Assembly: GCF_004770145.1 (NCBI RefSeq) | Contig: NZ_RQFW01000005.1 | Span: 652,397 to 716,396 of the forward strand | Length of the DNA stretch: 64,000 bases | Direction of reading: 5' to 3' | From: Leptospira bourretii | GTDB taxonomy: Bacteria; Spirochaetota; Leptospiria; Leptospirales; Leptospiraceae | Shown: in pieces, positions 1-9,701 of the stretch | Position numbering within the stretch: the stretch's first letter is position 1 | Layout: each line of letters opens with the position of its first letter | Translations under genes and position numbers: made by a program | The notes under the pieces: generated by a model | What the model saw: only the letters and a program-made list of their open reading frames with translations | Told to the model about the DNA's origin: nothing | Databases searched by the model: none

Positions 1-124
1 TCCGTCACGAACCTTTATCAATACAATCTCTGTAAAGTTTGTCTCTCCAAGAGTTTCAAAAAGCTTGTAAAAATCATCGACTCCGTGAGAAAGTAGAATT
101 ACTACACTTTCTCTACGTTAGTCG
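1..124. other. Left edge, no confident gene
   Basis: No plus-strand frame here ends in anything recognisable. One minus-strand frame is open from about position 117 to the left edge and has protein-like composition (…GVDDFYKLFETL…), but it has no ATG, GTG or TTG near its upstream stop. It could be the 5' part of a gene leaving the window, or chance. No tRNA or clear promoter was seen. Confidence 0.25.
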
Positions 125-2728
125 ATGAATTATCCATTCCAAGATATTGAACAAAAATGGCAAAAACACTGGGACGACCACCAGACCTTTCGCACAAACG
201 CACACTCAACCAAACCTAAATACTATTGTTTAGACATGTTTCCCTACCCAAGTGGCGCTGGCCTTCACGTAGGCCACCCTGAGGGATACACAGCTACCGA
301 CATCATTTCTAGACTCAAACGAATGGAAGGATTTGAAGTCCTCCATCCTATGGGTTGGGACGCCTTTGGTCTACCTGCAGAACGATATGCGATGACGACT
401 GGGGTCCACCCTCGCACCACAACAAAGAACAATATTGATACTTTCCGTCGCCAAATCAAAAGCCTTGGGCTTTCTTATGACTGGGAAAGAGAAATCTCCA
501 CCACTCATCCCGACTATTACCGTTGGACCCAGTGGATTTTTTTGCAAATTTACAATTCCTACTTTGACAGAAAGTTAAACAAAGCACTCCCGATTGTTGA
601 ACTCATCAAAACATTGGAAACCGAAGGATCAGTGTTTTTTGAAGGAAAGGAACTCCCAAAAGGAGTGCAGTTCTCTGCTGCTGATTGGAAGTCCAAATCC
701 CGCAAAGAAAAAGAAGATATTTTATCTCATTTCCGATTGGTGTATGAAGCCAATATCCCCGTCAACTGGTGTGAGGCACTGGGAACCGTTCTTGCCAATG
801 AAGAAGTGGAAGAATGGACCTCAAAAGGGTATTCTGTGGAAAGAAAACCCATGCGCCAATACATGATGCGGATCACTTCTTACGCCGAACGTTTGCTAAA
901 TGATCTTTCTCTTTGTGAATGGCCCACTTCCACTTTGGAAATGCAAAGAAACTGGATCGGAAAATCCGAAGGATTGGAACTTAGTTTCCACGTTCCCCAC
1001 TTATCCAAAGACATCACTGTTTATACAACTAGACCTGATACGATTTTTGGTGCCACTTACCTTGTCCTTGCCCCAGAACATCCTTTAGTAAAAGAACTCA
1101 CCACTGCAGAACAAAAATCGGCAGTTGAAAAATACCAAAAAGATTGTTCTTTAAAAAGTGATTTAGAAAGAACCGAACTGAATAAAGATAAAACCGGAGT
1201 TTTTACGGGATCTTATGCAAGTTTGCCTACGGATCCATCTATAAAAGTTCCCATTTATATTTCCGATTATGTTTTAATCTCCTATGGAACCGGAGCCATT
1301 ATGGCCGTTCCTGCCCACGACCAAAGAGACTATGACTTTGCTGTGAAGTTCCAACTTCCGATCAAACAAGTGATCGATGGAAAAATGGAACCAAACCTTG
1401 CTTTTGATTCGAAAGACTCAGTTTGTATCAACTCTTCTTCCGCAGAAGTTAAGTTAGATGGTAAATCTTACAAAGATGCCTTCCAAATGATGACGACTTG
1501 GGCCGAAGGAAAAGGAATTGGTCGTAAAAAAATCCAATTCAAACTCAGAGATTGGTTATTTGCAAGACAAAGGTATTGGGGTGAACCCATTCCTCTCGTT
1601 CACTTTGCTGATGGAACTCCAAAAGCTCTCTCTGAATCAGAACTTCCTTTAGTTTTGCCTGACCTAGAAGAATTCAAACCTTCGGGAACGGGGGAATCTC
1701 CCCTTGCTTTAGCAAAAGATTGGCTTGTGTATACGGATCCAGTCACAGGTGAAGTAGGCAAAAGAGAAACCAATACCATGCCGCAGTGGGCTGGATCTTG
1801 TTATTATTACTTAAGGTATATCGATCCTAGAAACAACGACAAACTCATTGATCCAGAACTTGAAAAAGCTTGGATGCCTGTCGAAGTTTATGTGGGTGGG
1901 GCAGAACACGCCGTGTTACACTTATTATACTCTAGATTTTGGCATAAAATCCTTTTTGACTTAGGCCATGTTTCTTCCCCAGAACCTTTCCAAAAGTTAG
2001 TCCACCAAGGCCTCATTCTCGGGGAAGACAAAGGAAAAATGTCCAAGTCAAGAGGCAATGTTGTCAATCCAGATGATGTGGTTTCTGAATTTGGTGCTGA
2101 CACACTTCGCCTATTTGAAATGTTTATGGGTCCGTTTGAGATGTCCAAACCTTGGAGTAAAAACGGTGTGGATGGGGTCTTCCGATTTTTAAATCGAGTT
2201 TGGAGACTATTTCATTCTGGCGAAAACGAATCTTTCTTTGTAGAAGAGATTGAACCAAACGAAGCCGAACTGAAAACTCTCCATCGTACCATTAAAAAAG
2301 TAAAAGACGATATCGATAATTTCTCATTCAACACAGCTGTCTCTCAAATGATGATCTTCATCAATGAGTTCACAAGTAATCCAAGAAAACCAAAAAAAGT
2401 ATTGGAACCTTTTGTTCTCGCACTCTCTCCTTTTGCTCCCCATTTAGCCGAAGAACTTTGGGCTAAACTCGGATACAAAGAATCCCTCGCCTACCATCCT
2501 TACCCAAAATGGGATGAGAAGTATTTGATTGATGCCAACATCACAATTGTGATTCAAGTGAATGGAAAGATGCGAGGGGAGTTCCTCGCACCGAGAGAGA
2601 TAGAAGAAAAAGAAGTTTTGATTCTTGCCAAAGCAGTGGAAAAAGCAAAACCATTCTGGGAAGGCAAAGAAATCAAAAAAGAAATCTATGTGAAGGGAAA
2701 ACTCGTCAATATCGTAGTGGTCGGTTAA
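125..2728 (+). CDS. leuS: Leucyl-tRNA synthetase
   Basis: Class Ia aminoacyl-tRNA synthetase that charges tRNA-Leu in the cytoplasm. The 867-residue length is normal for bacterial LeuRS. The HIGH-type motif is HVGH at residues 48-51. The CP1 editing domain follows, with TTRPDTIFGATY. The KMSKS loop is exact at residues 638-642 (GKMSKSRGN). An anticodon-binding domain and the small C-terminal domain (IQVNGKMRGE) complete the protein. No strong ribosome binding site precedes the ATG at 125, but the N-terminal sequence matches the usual LeuRS start. The gene is followed by its own intergenic region and a separate promoter for the next gene. Confidence 0.97.
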   Translation: MNYPFQDIEQKWQKHWDDHQTFRTNAHSTKPKYYCLDMFPYPSGAGLHVGHPEGYTATDIISRLKRMEGFEVLHPMGWDAFGLPAERYAMTTGVHPRTTTKNNIDTFRRQIKSLGLSYDWEREISTTHPDYYRWTQWIFLQIYNSYFDRKLNKALPIVELIKTLETEGSVFFEGKELPKGVQFSAADWKSKSRKEKEDILSHFRLVYEANIPVNWCEALGTVLANEEVEEWTSKGYSVERKPMRQYMMRITSYAERLLNDLSLCEWPTSTLEMQRNWIGKSEGLELSFHVPHLSKDITVYTTRPDTIFGATYLVLAPEHPLVKELTTAEQKSAVEKYQKDCSLKSDLERTELNKDKTGVFTGSYASLPTDPSIKVPIYISDYVLISYGTGAIMAVPAHDQRDYDFAVKFQLPIKQVIDGKMEPNLAFDSKDSVCINSSSAEVKLDGKSYKDAFQMMTTWAEGKGIGRKKIQFKLRDWLFARQRYWGEPIPLVHFADGTPKALSESELPLVLPDLEEFKPSGTGESPLALAKDWLVYTDPVTGEVGKRETNTMPQWAGSCYYYLRYIDPRNNDKLIDPELEKAWMPVEVYVGGAEHAVLHLLYSRFWHKILFDLGHVSSPEPFQKLVHQGLILGEDKGKMSKSRGNVVNPDDVVSEFGADTLRLFEMFMGPFEMSKPWSKNGVDGVFRFLNRVWRLFHSGENESFFVEEIEPNEAELKTLHRTIKKVKDDIDNFSFNTAVSQMMIFINEFTSNPRKPKKVLEPFVLALSPFAPHLAEELWAKLGYKESLAYHPYPKWDEKYLIDANITIVIQVNGKMRGEFLAPREIEEKEVLILAKAVEKAKPFWEGKEIKKEIYVKGKLVNIVVVG

Positions 2729-2746
2729 AAACCTATCAATAATTTC

Positions 2747-2776
2747 TTGCATTCAAACACTGATCCCTTCTAATAT
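2747..2776 (+). promoter_or_regulatory. Predicted sigma70-type promoter for the lipoprotein gene
   Basis: TTGCAT at 2747-2752 and TAATAT at 2771-2776 are separated by 18 bases. They lie 34 bases before an ATG at 2810 that has a GAGG ribosome binding site. Position and fit to consensus support a promoter. It is predicted from sequence only. Confidence 0.45.
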
Positions 2777-2809
2777 ACGAATTCCGAATTAAATCCTTTG
2801 AGGTATCTC

Positions 2810-2953
2810 ATGGTTCATTGTGGTATTCAATTTCGTTTGTCTTTTGTGTTTTTTTTCCTATTGTTTTCTTGTCATTCGAAATCAAATAACGATTCACGCA
2901 CTTTCTTAGAGTGCCTATCTGTTATTAAATGCTTCAACTTCAAAAACATGTGA
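2810..2953 (+). pseudogene. Lipoprotein signal-peptide fragment, 5' part of the frameshifted propeller gene
   Basis: An ATG at 2810 with a good ribosome binding site (GAGG, 7-base gap) opens a 47-codon frame. It encodes a hydrophobic signal peptide ending in a lipobox-like FLLFSC, then a serine/asparagine-rich linker, and stops at 2951-2953. The following propeller frame (+1 relative) is open from 2910 with no ATG and begins with a cysteine/serine-rich linker. The simplest reading is one lipoprotein gene, 2810-3845, split by a single-base indel between about 2910 and 2950. Two separate genes remain possible. Confidence 0.55.
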
Positions 2954-2990
2954 AACTTCCCCCGAGTCATGTTCGCTCAGTAGTTTTACT

Positions 2991-3845
2991 TTGGCCCAAG
3001 CCACAGAGGCGAATGTTTGGGCAGGGATTTTGTATGCTGCCAATCAATTTGTTGCTGTTTCACAAGATGGAACCAATCGAGTGATGACCTCTAACGATGG
3101 AATTACTTGGACAGCAAGGTCAGCTTCTGAAGCAAACCAATGGCTCAGCGTTGCTTATGGTAACAATATTTACGTAGCAGTTGCAAATAGTGGAACAAAT
3201 CGAATCATGAGCTCCTCTGATGGCATCACTTGGACTGCACGCACTAGTCCAAGTAGTACTTTTGATTGGGTTACGTTTGGAAATGGAATCTTTGTTGCGG
3301 TCGCAAGTGGAGGAAGCTGGGCAACTTCAACGGATGGTATCACTTGGACAACGAGGTCCGCACCTGCTGCGAACGCTTGGCGAAGTGTCACTTATGGTAA
3401 CAATTTATTTGTAGCTGTCGCTGGCTCAGGTACAAATCAAGTTGCAACTTCCACTGACGGAATCAATTGGACGCTCCAAACATCGGCAGAACTTAACGAC
3501 TGGCGCTCTGTCACTTATGGAAAAGGAAAATTTGTTGCGGTTGCTAGATCAGGTACAAATCGAGTGATGACATCAACTGATGGAATCAATTGGACTTCAC
3601 ATACATCATCAGAACAAAACGATTGGTATGAAGTCATGTATGGGAACGGAATGTATTTGGCAGCATCATTTACGGGTAACAATCGAATTATGACTTCCAC
3701 CGATGGAATTTCATGGACAGCCCAGAAAACAGCTGCTAACAATTCCTGGAAAGGTATCGCTTTTGGAAAAGATACTTGGGTCATCGTATCGATTGATGGG
3801 ACTGGAACCAATCGCGTCCAATGGGCGAGCTGGAAAAAGAATTAA
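2991..3845 (+). CDS. Asp-box-like repeat beta-propeller protein (probable frameshifted lipoprotein)
   Basis: Unrecognised at family level, but made almost entirely of about seven 40-residue repeats. Each carries a core such as SGTNRVMTSTDGITWT followed by W-x-SVxYGN-xxFVAV. The STDGITW core resembles the Asp box (SxDxGxTW) of sialidase/BNR propellers, so a seven-bladed propeller is likely. The TTG at 2991 is only the first possible start of this frame. The frame is open from 2910, and the real N-terminus is probably the signal peptide starting at 2810 in another frame. If intact it would be a surface or periplasmic lipoprotein. Binding partner unknown. Confidence 0.7.
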   Translation: MAQATEANVWAGILYAANQFVAVSQDGTNRVMTSNDGITWTARSASEANQWLSVAYGNNIYVAVANSGTNRIMSSSDGITWTARTSPSSTFDWVTFGNGIFVAVASGGSWATSTDGITWTTRSAPAANAWRSVTYGNNLFVAVAGSGTNQVATSTDGINWTLQTSAELNDWRSVTYGKGKFVAVARSGTNRVMTSTDGINWTSHTSSEQNDWYEVMYGNGMYLAASFTGNNRIMTSTDGISWTAQKTAANNSWKGIAFGKDTWVIVSIDGTGTNRVQWASWKKN

Positions 3846-3856
3846 TACATCTTTGT

Positions 3857-3889
3857 AATTCTTATCTTTCGAATCGGAAGATAAGAATT
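3857..3889. terminator. Hairpin between convergent genes
   Basis: A stem of about 13-14 base pairs (ATTCTTATCTT against AAGATAAGAAT, extended by G-T and C-G pairs) closes a five-base loop between the stops of the propeller gene and the minus-strand gene at 3922. There is no clean T-run right after it on either strand, so it is probably a bidirectional terminator or RNA end-stabilising hairpin. Confidence 0.5.
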
Positions 3890-3921
3890 TGATCAGACTT
3901 TTTATTAATTTCCATATTCTT

Positions 3922-5082
3922 TTACAAGATCACCATCACAAAAATCAAAACCCCAAAAAGTACAATCGTTACAAAAGCCCCCATTAACATAAACAAGTTG
4001 GCGCCAGAAGACTTTGAATCTTGGGCCTGAGCATTTCCAACTTTTTTCTTAGCACCTTGTGCCGCCGATCCTTTGTTAGTTCCACTGGTCATACCGGCTG
4101 GTTTCGGAATGGCTACTTTTACAGGATGTTCCTCCACAGAATGAAGCAAATATTGGTTTGGACCTTCCGCAAAGATATGATACTCTGTTTTGCTTCCTGC
4201 AATTCCTAAAAACTTTCCAACCACTGGTTCCTTCGAAATTTTTCCTTCTTCATCAATGAGTCCAAGGATTTGGGCATTGGTTAATCCTTCTGGAGTTTCC
4301 GTGGGAACTCGGAATAAAATTTCCATACCCTCAACCAAGTTATCAAATTCCACACCATTGATAGGAGATATCACCGTTTTCATATTCAATTCTTTAGGAA
4401 AAGATGATCTGTATTGAGCAATTTGGCGTTCAAGGGAAGAAAGTTCACCTTTCGCTGGTTCGGTGGAGATACCAGGAATAGAAGCATCTTTAGCAGCTGC
4501 GGCTTCATCATCAGGTTTTGGAATCGGTAAAATCACACCTTTCATTGGGTTTTCATACCGAAACTTTGCGGTAGAAAGTTTGTCCACTTCTGCCTGGAGT
4601 TTTATATTTCTCCCTTTTGTTGCCATAAGGATTGGATTTTCCAAAAGTTCAGAAATATGAGAAGGATCTTTTTTTTGCCAAAGTGGAAGAAGTTCTTCTA
4701 ACTTCTCTTTGGTGAAGGCTCGGTGAACGGCACGACCAATGTTTTCGGAAATCGCAGGATCGTAACCTCCCGTTTTTCCAATATCACCCAAGTCGGTTGA
4801 GATTTGTACATGATCGGCAAAGGTTCGAATCCTTCGAAACGTGGGAGAGGTTCCTACAACAGCGTATAGTTCCATGATATGTTTTCGAATGGAGGACACT
4901 AGAATGAGAACCATTCCGTTCAAACTGTCCAAGTCGATTTTTACTTTTACAAGATATCCATCTGTAATTTTACCTTGTAAAACTTCTTTGGCTTGTTCAT
5001 CCGTAAACACGGCTTCTCTGGTCAGACCAATCAGGTCTGCTTGTCTTTTGAGTTGGTCTGCTTTTGAGTTTAATTCGGACAT
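3922..5082 (-). CDS. Hypothetical tail-anchored protein
   Basis: 386 residues, no family recognised. A long soluble region with mixed alpha/beta composition contains an alanine-rich segment (DDEAAAAKDAS) near the middle and a lysine/alanine/glycine-rich linker near residue 340. One hydrophobic segment at the extreme C-terminus (about residues 363-386) would anchor it in the inner membrane with the bulk in the cytoplasm. Its ATG overlaps the stop of the upstream GHKL ATPase gene by one base (TAATG), so the two are translationally coupled and probably act together. Downstream is the 3857-3889 hairpin. Confidence 0.75.
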   Translation of the reverse strand: MSELNSKADQLKRQADLIGLTREAVFTDEQAKEVLQGKITDGYLVKVKIDLDSLNGMVLILVSSIRKHIMELYAVVGTSPTFRRIRTFADHVQISTDLGDIGKTGGYDPAISENIGRAVHRAFTKEKLEELLPLWQKKDPSHISELLENPILMATKGRNIKLQAEVDKLSTAKFRYENPMKGVILPIPKPDDEAAAAKDASIPGISTEPAKGELSSLERQIAQYRSSFPKELNMKTVISPINGVEFDNLVEGMEILFRVPTETPEGLTNAQILGLIDEEGKISKEPVVGKFLGIAGSKTEYHIFAEGPNQYLLHSVEEHPVKVAIPKPAGMTSGTNKGSAAQGAKKKVGNAQAQDSKSSGANLFMLMGAFVTIVLFGVLIFVMVIL

Positions 5083-5792
5083 TATTCTACAAACAATTGT
5101 TCATGTGTTTCAGCAGATTTTGGCAATCCACTTAAATGTACTTCCACACGCGCTACTGTTTCCTTTTTCCTTTCTGATGAATATATAGAGAGCAATCGAC
5201 GATCAAAACCAGACTGAGACAACAGTATTTCTACCATCGTGATTCCCATTCCCGCTCCTTCCGTACTATCACCGTGTTCCATAAAGAACTCGAATAGATT
5301 ATCATACTTTTTCGCATTAATAAACTTTTCTTTTACGCGTTCGGCCTCAATGGGCAATAATGGGAAATTATTTCTAATTTCTAGATCAATTTTATCCTTT
5401 CGGTAGATACAAGTAATCTTTACAAAGAGTCCAGATTCCCTCATTTTCTTTTTATATGTGGGAAACTTTCTTTCATTCAGACTAGATTTAAAAAGTTTCA
5501 TTCCTTCTTCATAGTCTTGTAAGTTTTGAATGTTGAGTTTGAGTTCTTCAAAGATGATTCGTTTGATTGCCGCTTTGGTTGAATTGACAATGAGTTCCTT
5601 TGCAGCAGTGTAAAAGAGTTCCATCAAGTCTTCACGACCAAGAGAACCCAAAATACGAAACAGAATGTACTTCAGTTTGGTCTCACCAATATCCCCCATC
5701 ACATAAGTAATCATGGAGATTTTTTTTCCAAGTTCAACGGCACGATCCACAGAGGAGCAAAACTGGGAAGTTAGTTGGATCTCTTGGGACAT
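5082..5792 (-). CDS. GHKL (histidine-kinase-like) ATPase without HisKA
   Basis: 236 residues. The N-box-like sequence KELIVNSTKAA and a glycine-rich ATP-lid motif GAGMGITMVE near residue 187 point to the HATPase_c/GHKL fold. No HisKA dimerisation domain, receiver or membrane segment is present, so it is either an anti-sigma/serine-kinase-type ATPase or a stand-alone sensor kinase module. It lies 53 bases downstream of thrC and overlaps the tail-anchored protein gene, so these three genes probably form one operon. The true regulatory partner is not visible here. Confidence 0.65.
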   Translation of the reverse strand: MSQEIQLTSQFCSSVDRAVELGKKISMITYVMGDIGETKLKYILFRILGSLGREDLMELFYTAAKELIVNSTKAAIKRIIFEELKLNIQNLQDYEEGMKLFKSSLNERKFPTYKKKMRESGLFVKITCIYRKDKIDLEIRNNFPLLPIEAERVKEKFINAKKYDNLFEFFMEHGDSTEGAGMGITMVEILLSQSGFDRRLLSIYSSERKKETVARVEVHLSGLPKSAETHEQLFVE

Positions 5793-5845
5793 ACCGGTAA
5801 ACTGAAAAAATTTGCCAACATGTAGGGGATTTGTCTAGCGAATTA

Positions 5846-7192
5846 TCATTTCTTCAGTTGTTTACCTAAGATTTCCATCACTCCACTTAAGTTCGGTTTG
5901 CAAGATTGGATTCTGTTTTTGAGTCTCTCATCTATGTTAGGGATTTTCCCTTCATGAAAAGCAAGTTTGAATTCAGTGAACTTGAGTCCATTCGCTGTAG
6001 AGATCACAACCACCGACTCACCTTTCCCCACCACACCTGATTCTACCGATTTCAATAGGGCAGCAAGTGCCACACCAGTGTGAGGATCATTATACAATCC
6101 GTACAAATCACCACGTGCGGCGGCATTGGCCAACTCTTCTTCTGTGGCAACTTCCACAACTCCATTGAATTTCTTTAAAACACGAATGGCTTTTTTCACA
6201 GAGACTGGGTCTCCGATTTGGATGGCAGAGGCTAAAGTCTTTTCAGCTGTTACCGGAGAAAAGTCCGCAAAACCTTTCTTAAACGATTCATACAGAGGAC
6301 TTGCATTTTTGGCTTGCGCCAAAATAATTCTCGGTAGTTTGTCGATGAGTCCAAGTTCCAACATCATCTCAAACCCCATTCCAAGAGCAGAGACGTTTCC
6401 TAAATTTCCACCGGGGATCACAATCCAATCCGGAACCGTCCAACCTAACTGTTGCGTAATCTCAATCGAAATGGTTTTTTGACCTTCGATTCGCAGTGAA
6501 TTCATTGAGTTTGCAAGATAAATTGATTTTTCTTTGGTGAGTTCTTTCACCACTGCCATACAACCATCAAAGTCAGTTTCAAGTGCCAACACAAGAGCCC
6601 CATTCGAAACAGGTTGGATGAGCTGCGCCGTTGATACTTTGTTAGCTGGAAGTAAAATAATAGAAGGAATTCCTGCTTTGGCCGCATAAGATGCTAGGGC
6701 TGCCGAGGTATCTCCTGTGGATGCGCAGGCGACCGCTTGGATGGGAACTCCGTCCGCAATCATTTGATTGACCTGGCTTACAAGAACCGTCATTCCTAAA
6801 TCTTTAAAAGAGCCAGTATGCGAAACTCCGCACTGTTTGACATGAAGGCTTTTTAGTCCCAAATCTTTGGCAAACCGGGATGCGTCATACAAATGAGTGG
6901 TTCCTTCTCCCGATGTGATGATGTTTTCATCCTGAATTCCTGGAAGGACCCATTCCTTTTTCCCCCAAACTCCTGACGCATTCGGGAATTGGCTAGAACG
7001 GAACCGAGATTCAAATTCCGACTTCCATTCTTTTGCCGAAACTTGTTTGAGGCTGTCTATATCATGTTCGACATTCAAAAGTTCCCCGCAAGACTCGCAG
7101 GAATAAATCACTTGGTGGAGAGGATAGGTTTTGCGACAAGATTCGTTGGTGCATCGAAACTGTGCTCGGAATTGATATTTTGTAAGTGACAT
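5846..7192 (-). CDS. thrC: Threonine synthase
   Basis: PLP-dependent conversion of O-phosphohomoserine to threonine. 448 residues. The N-terminus has a four-cysteine zinc-ribbon-like segment (CTNESC…CESCGE), as in archaeal-type/long threonine synthases. The Schiff-base lysine is K130 in HTGSFKDLG. A PLP phosphate-binding glycine motif (PGGNLGN) and a serine-rich substrate loop (ASTGDTSA) are present. The ATG at 7192 is divergent from lepB. Confidence 0.92.
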   Translation of the reverse strand: MSLTKYQFRAQFRCTNESCRKTYPLHQVIYSCESCGELLNVEHDIDSLKQVSAKEWKSEFESRFRSSQFPNASGVWGKKEWVLPGIQDENIITSGEGTTHLYDASRFAKDLGLKSLHVKQCGVSHTGSFKDLGMTVLVSQVNQMIADGVPIQAVACASTGDTSAALASYAAKAGIPSIILLPANKVSTAQLIQPVSNGALVLALETDFDGCMAVVKELTKEKSIYLANSMNSLRIEGQKTISIEITQQLGWTVPDWIVIPGGNLGNVSALGMGFEMMLELGLIDKLPRIILAQAKNASPLYESFKKGFADFSPVTAEKTLASAIQIGDPVSVKKAIRVLKKFNGVVEVATEEELANAAARGDLYGLYNDPHTGVALAALLKSVESGVVGKGESVVVISTANGLKFTEFKLAFHEGKIPNIDERLKNRIQSCKPNLSGVMEILGKQLKK

Positions 7193-7281
7193 AGACTTCT
7201 CTAGGCTTCAGATTTACGGAAAGTTCCTTTTCCATTCTGGAGAAAGGGGAAAAATGCACGAATGATTTTTATCGTTTTTTG

Positions 7282-7887
7282 ATGGATATGGAAACAGAAA
7301 CACATTCTCCCCGCTGGTGGGTCAAATTCAAACGTTACGCTCGTCGCAGCATTTTCATCTTTTTCTTTCTCTGTTTCCTCTTATTTGTGCGCATCTTTTT
7401 ATTCCAAATTTATTCCATCCAAGGAAATTCCATGTATCCAACCTTAGAACATGGGTCCGTGGTTTTTGTTTGGAAAGGTGGATTTGCCATTTCTGCCAAA
7501 TTTTTTGGAACACCACTCCTTTATACAGATCCAAAAATTGAAAAGTTGGATTTGGTATTATTTGTAAGCCAAGAGGATGAACTTGTCGTCAAACGAGTGA
7601 TAGGTTTACCTGGAGAATTTTATTCCATTGAATCTGGACGAGTTCTCATCGACTCAACGGAGTTATTGGAAAATTATCTTCCGCAAGGAACCTATACAAG
7701 CGAACCGAGTACATCCATATTTCTCAACCGCCACAATTCACCTTTTCTTGCTATGGAAAAACAAGGAAGGATTCCTCCTGGTTATTATCTACTTTTGGGT
7801 GACAACAGACAATATTCAACAGACTCCCGTTCGTTTGGGCTTGTCCCTGTTGAAAAAATCAAAGGCAAAGTAATTTTTTATTTCTAA
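7282..7887 (+). CDS. lepB: Signal peptidase I
   Basis: Membrane serine protease that removes signal peptides from secreted proteins. One N-terminal transmembrane helix (about residues 20-40, very rich in F and L) is followed by the catalytic Ser50 in GNSMYP and the general-base Lys104 in VVKRVIGLPGE. The conserved GDNR…DSRSFG box is near the C-terminus. An upstream in-frame TTG at 7279 touches the ATG at 7282, which I take as the start (201 residues). Two bases separate its stop from the PBP gene, so they are likely co-transcribed. Confidence 0.93.
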   Translation: MDMETETHSPRWWVKFKRYARRSIFIFFFLCFLLFVRIFLFQIYSIQGNSMYPTLEHGSVVFVWKGGFAISAKFFGTPLLYTDPKIEKLDLVLFVSQEDELVVKRVIGLPGEFYSIESGRVLIDSTELLENYLPQGTYTSEPSTSIFLNRHNSPFLAMEKQGRIPPGYYLLLGDNRQYSTDSRSFGLVPVEKIKGKVIFYF

Positions 7888-7889
7888 CG

Positions 7890-9701
7890 ATGACAGAATA
7901 CAAACAACGTTTTAAGTATATTATTCTTTTTATCCTCTCCCTTTTTGTGATTTTACTCTTTCGGGTAATTTATCTTACTTATTTTAACGATAACATCATC
8001 AATTTAAAGTCGAGTAAATATGTCCAACGAGGAACCATTTATGACAGACGAGGGATTGAACTTGCAATCTCTCGTGAGTCGGCAACGGTTGGCATTGATC
8101 CAACCAACATTTATGATCCCGATCTCACCGCACAAGAGTTAGGTCCAATTCTTGGAATTCCTCCAAACAAACTGATTGAAACCATAAGGGATAAACAAAA
8201 TTATTTTTTATTAAAAAGAGAAATTGAACTCTCAAAAGCAGAAAAAATCAAAGCCTTGTCTCTTCCCGGTGTTCGAGTCGAAAAAGAATACAAACGAATT
8301 TACCCACAAGGAAGTTTGGCCGCAAGTTTACTTGGCTTCACTGGTTATGATGATGACAAAGCACTCTCAGGACTTGAGATGTTATTCAATTTGGAATTAT
8401 TATCCACCCCCGATGCAGAATCGAGTAAGGGAAACAATGTCCATCTAACAATCGATAGTATCATCCAATATCGATTAGAAAAATCATTACAAAAAGCTTT
8501 TCTCCAAACTGCATCCAAACGTGGAATTGGTATGATTATGGATACGGAAACGGGAAAAATTCTTGCGATGGCTTCTTTTCCTAATTTTGATCCAAATCAC
8601 TTCCAAGATTTTCCTTTGGAATCGCATACCAATTGGTCCATCCGCCATGTGTATGAACCTGGATCGACGATGAAAATTTTCATTGCCCTTATGTTACTCA
8701 ATGAAGGAAAAATCCTCACCAATGAAAGATTTCATTGTCCCGGTTATATAGAAATTGGAAAAACCACCATCCGTTGCACTGACAATCATGGTCATGTTAA
8801 TTTGGATGAAATTCTACAATACTCTTGTAACGTAGGGATCATCAAAGCTGCGCAAAAAATTGATGAAGCAACTTACTACAATTATATGGAAAAATTTAAG
8901 TTTGGAAAACGAACTAACTTTTCCATCCACGAAGCCAAAGGATATTTACCTCCCTTAAACAAATGGAACAAAAGTACACCTTACTTTTTATCCATAGGCC
9001 AAGGACTTTCGGTAACACCCATCCAACTCATCACGGCAGCCGCAGCCGTTGTGAATGGTGGGATTTTATTTGAACCATCTGTTGTATCTCAAATTACCAA
9101 TTCTTATGGGGAACTGGTACATGAATTTTCAATTAAAAATGAACTACTCGGCATCAAAGAAGGTGCCGCTAAAAAAACTTTAAATGCAATGGGGAAAGCA
9201 GTCTCGCAAGGAACAGGGAAAAAAGCTTATTTAGAAAACTACTTCATCGCAGGAAAAACAGGAACTTCACAAAAAGCAAAAGCGGGTGCGGGATACCAAG
9301 CTGGTCTTTTTACTGCGAGTTTCCTTGGTTTTTTTCCCGCAGAGAAACCTAAGTATGTGGGTCTCATTGTTTTTGATGAACCTGGTGGAGAAACTCATAC
9401 GGGTGGTGGGATCGCAGCACCTGTCTTTCGTGAGGTGGTGGAAAGTATCATTCCTATTGTTGAAAAAAGTGAGAAGGCACTTGTGTATCGGCTGAAAGGA
9501 GAAAAAAATAAAATCTATAAACTTGATCCCAAAGTAATGCCTGATCTTAGCGGATTCACTGCATCTGAAACCATTCAAATTGTAAAACAACTGCAAGTAG
9601 AATATAAAATCGAAGGTTCTGGATTTGTGAAAACACAAGAACCGAAAGCTGGTACTTCTTTAAAACCTGATTCTTCCATCAAAATAATTTTGGAACCTTA
9701 A
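7890..9701 (+). CDS. Class B penicillin-binding protein (FtsI-like) with PASTA domain
   Basis: Peptidoglycan transpeptidase. One N-terminal membrane anchor (about residues 8-30), then the dimerisation region beginning RGTIYDRRG, then the transpeptidase domain. The catalytic Ser259 is in GSTMKIF. An SCN motif (YSCNVG) and the KTG motif at 456-458 (GKTGTSQKA) are present. A C-terminal PASTA-type domain of about 60 residues starts near 540 (MPDLSGFT…). The 603-residue length fits FtsI/SpoVD-type enzymes. It is outside a dcw cluster in this window, so FtsI versus another septal or sporulation-like paralogue cannot be decided here. Confidence 0.88.
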   Translation: MTEYKQRFKYIILFILSLFVILLFRVIYLTYFNDNIINLKSSKYVQRGTIYDRRGIELAISRESATVGIDPTNIYDPDLTAQELGPILGIPPNKLIETIRDKQNYFLLKREIELSKAEKIKALSLPGVRVEKEYKRIYPQGSLAASLLGFTGYDDDKALSGLEMLFNLELLSTPDAESSKGNNVHLTIDSIIQYRLEKSLQKAFLQTASKRGIGMIMDTETGKILAMASFPNFDPNHFQDFPLESHTNWSIRHVYEPGSTMKIFIALMLLNEGKILTNERFHCPGYIEIGKTTIRCTDNHGHVNLDEILQYSCNVGIIKAAQKIDEATYYNYMEKFKFGKRTNFSIHEAKGYLPPLNKWNKSTPYFLSIGQGLSVTPIQLITAAAAVVNGGILFEPSVVSQITNSYGELVHEFSIKNELLGIKEGAAKKTLNAMGKAVSQGTGKKAYLENYFIAGKTGTSQKAKAGAGYQAGLFTASFLGFFPAEKPKYVGLIVFDEPGGETHTGGGIAAPVFREVVESIIPIVEKSEKALVYRLKGEKNKIYKLDPKVMPDLSGFTASETIQIVKQLQVEYKIEGSGFVKTQEPKAGTSLKPDSSIKIILEP

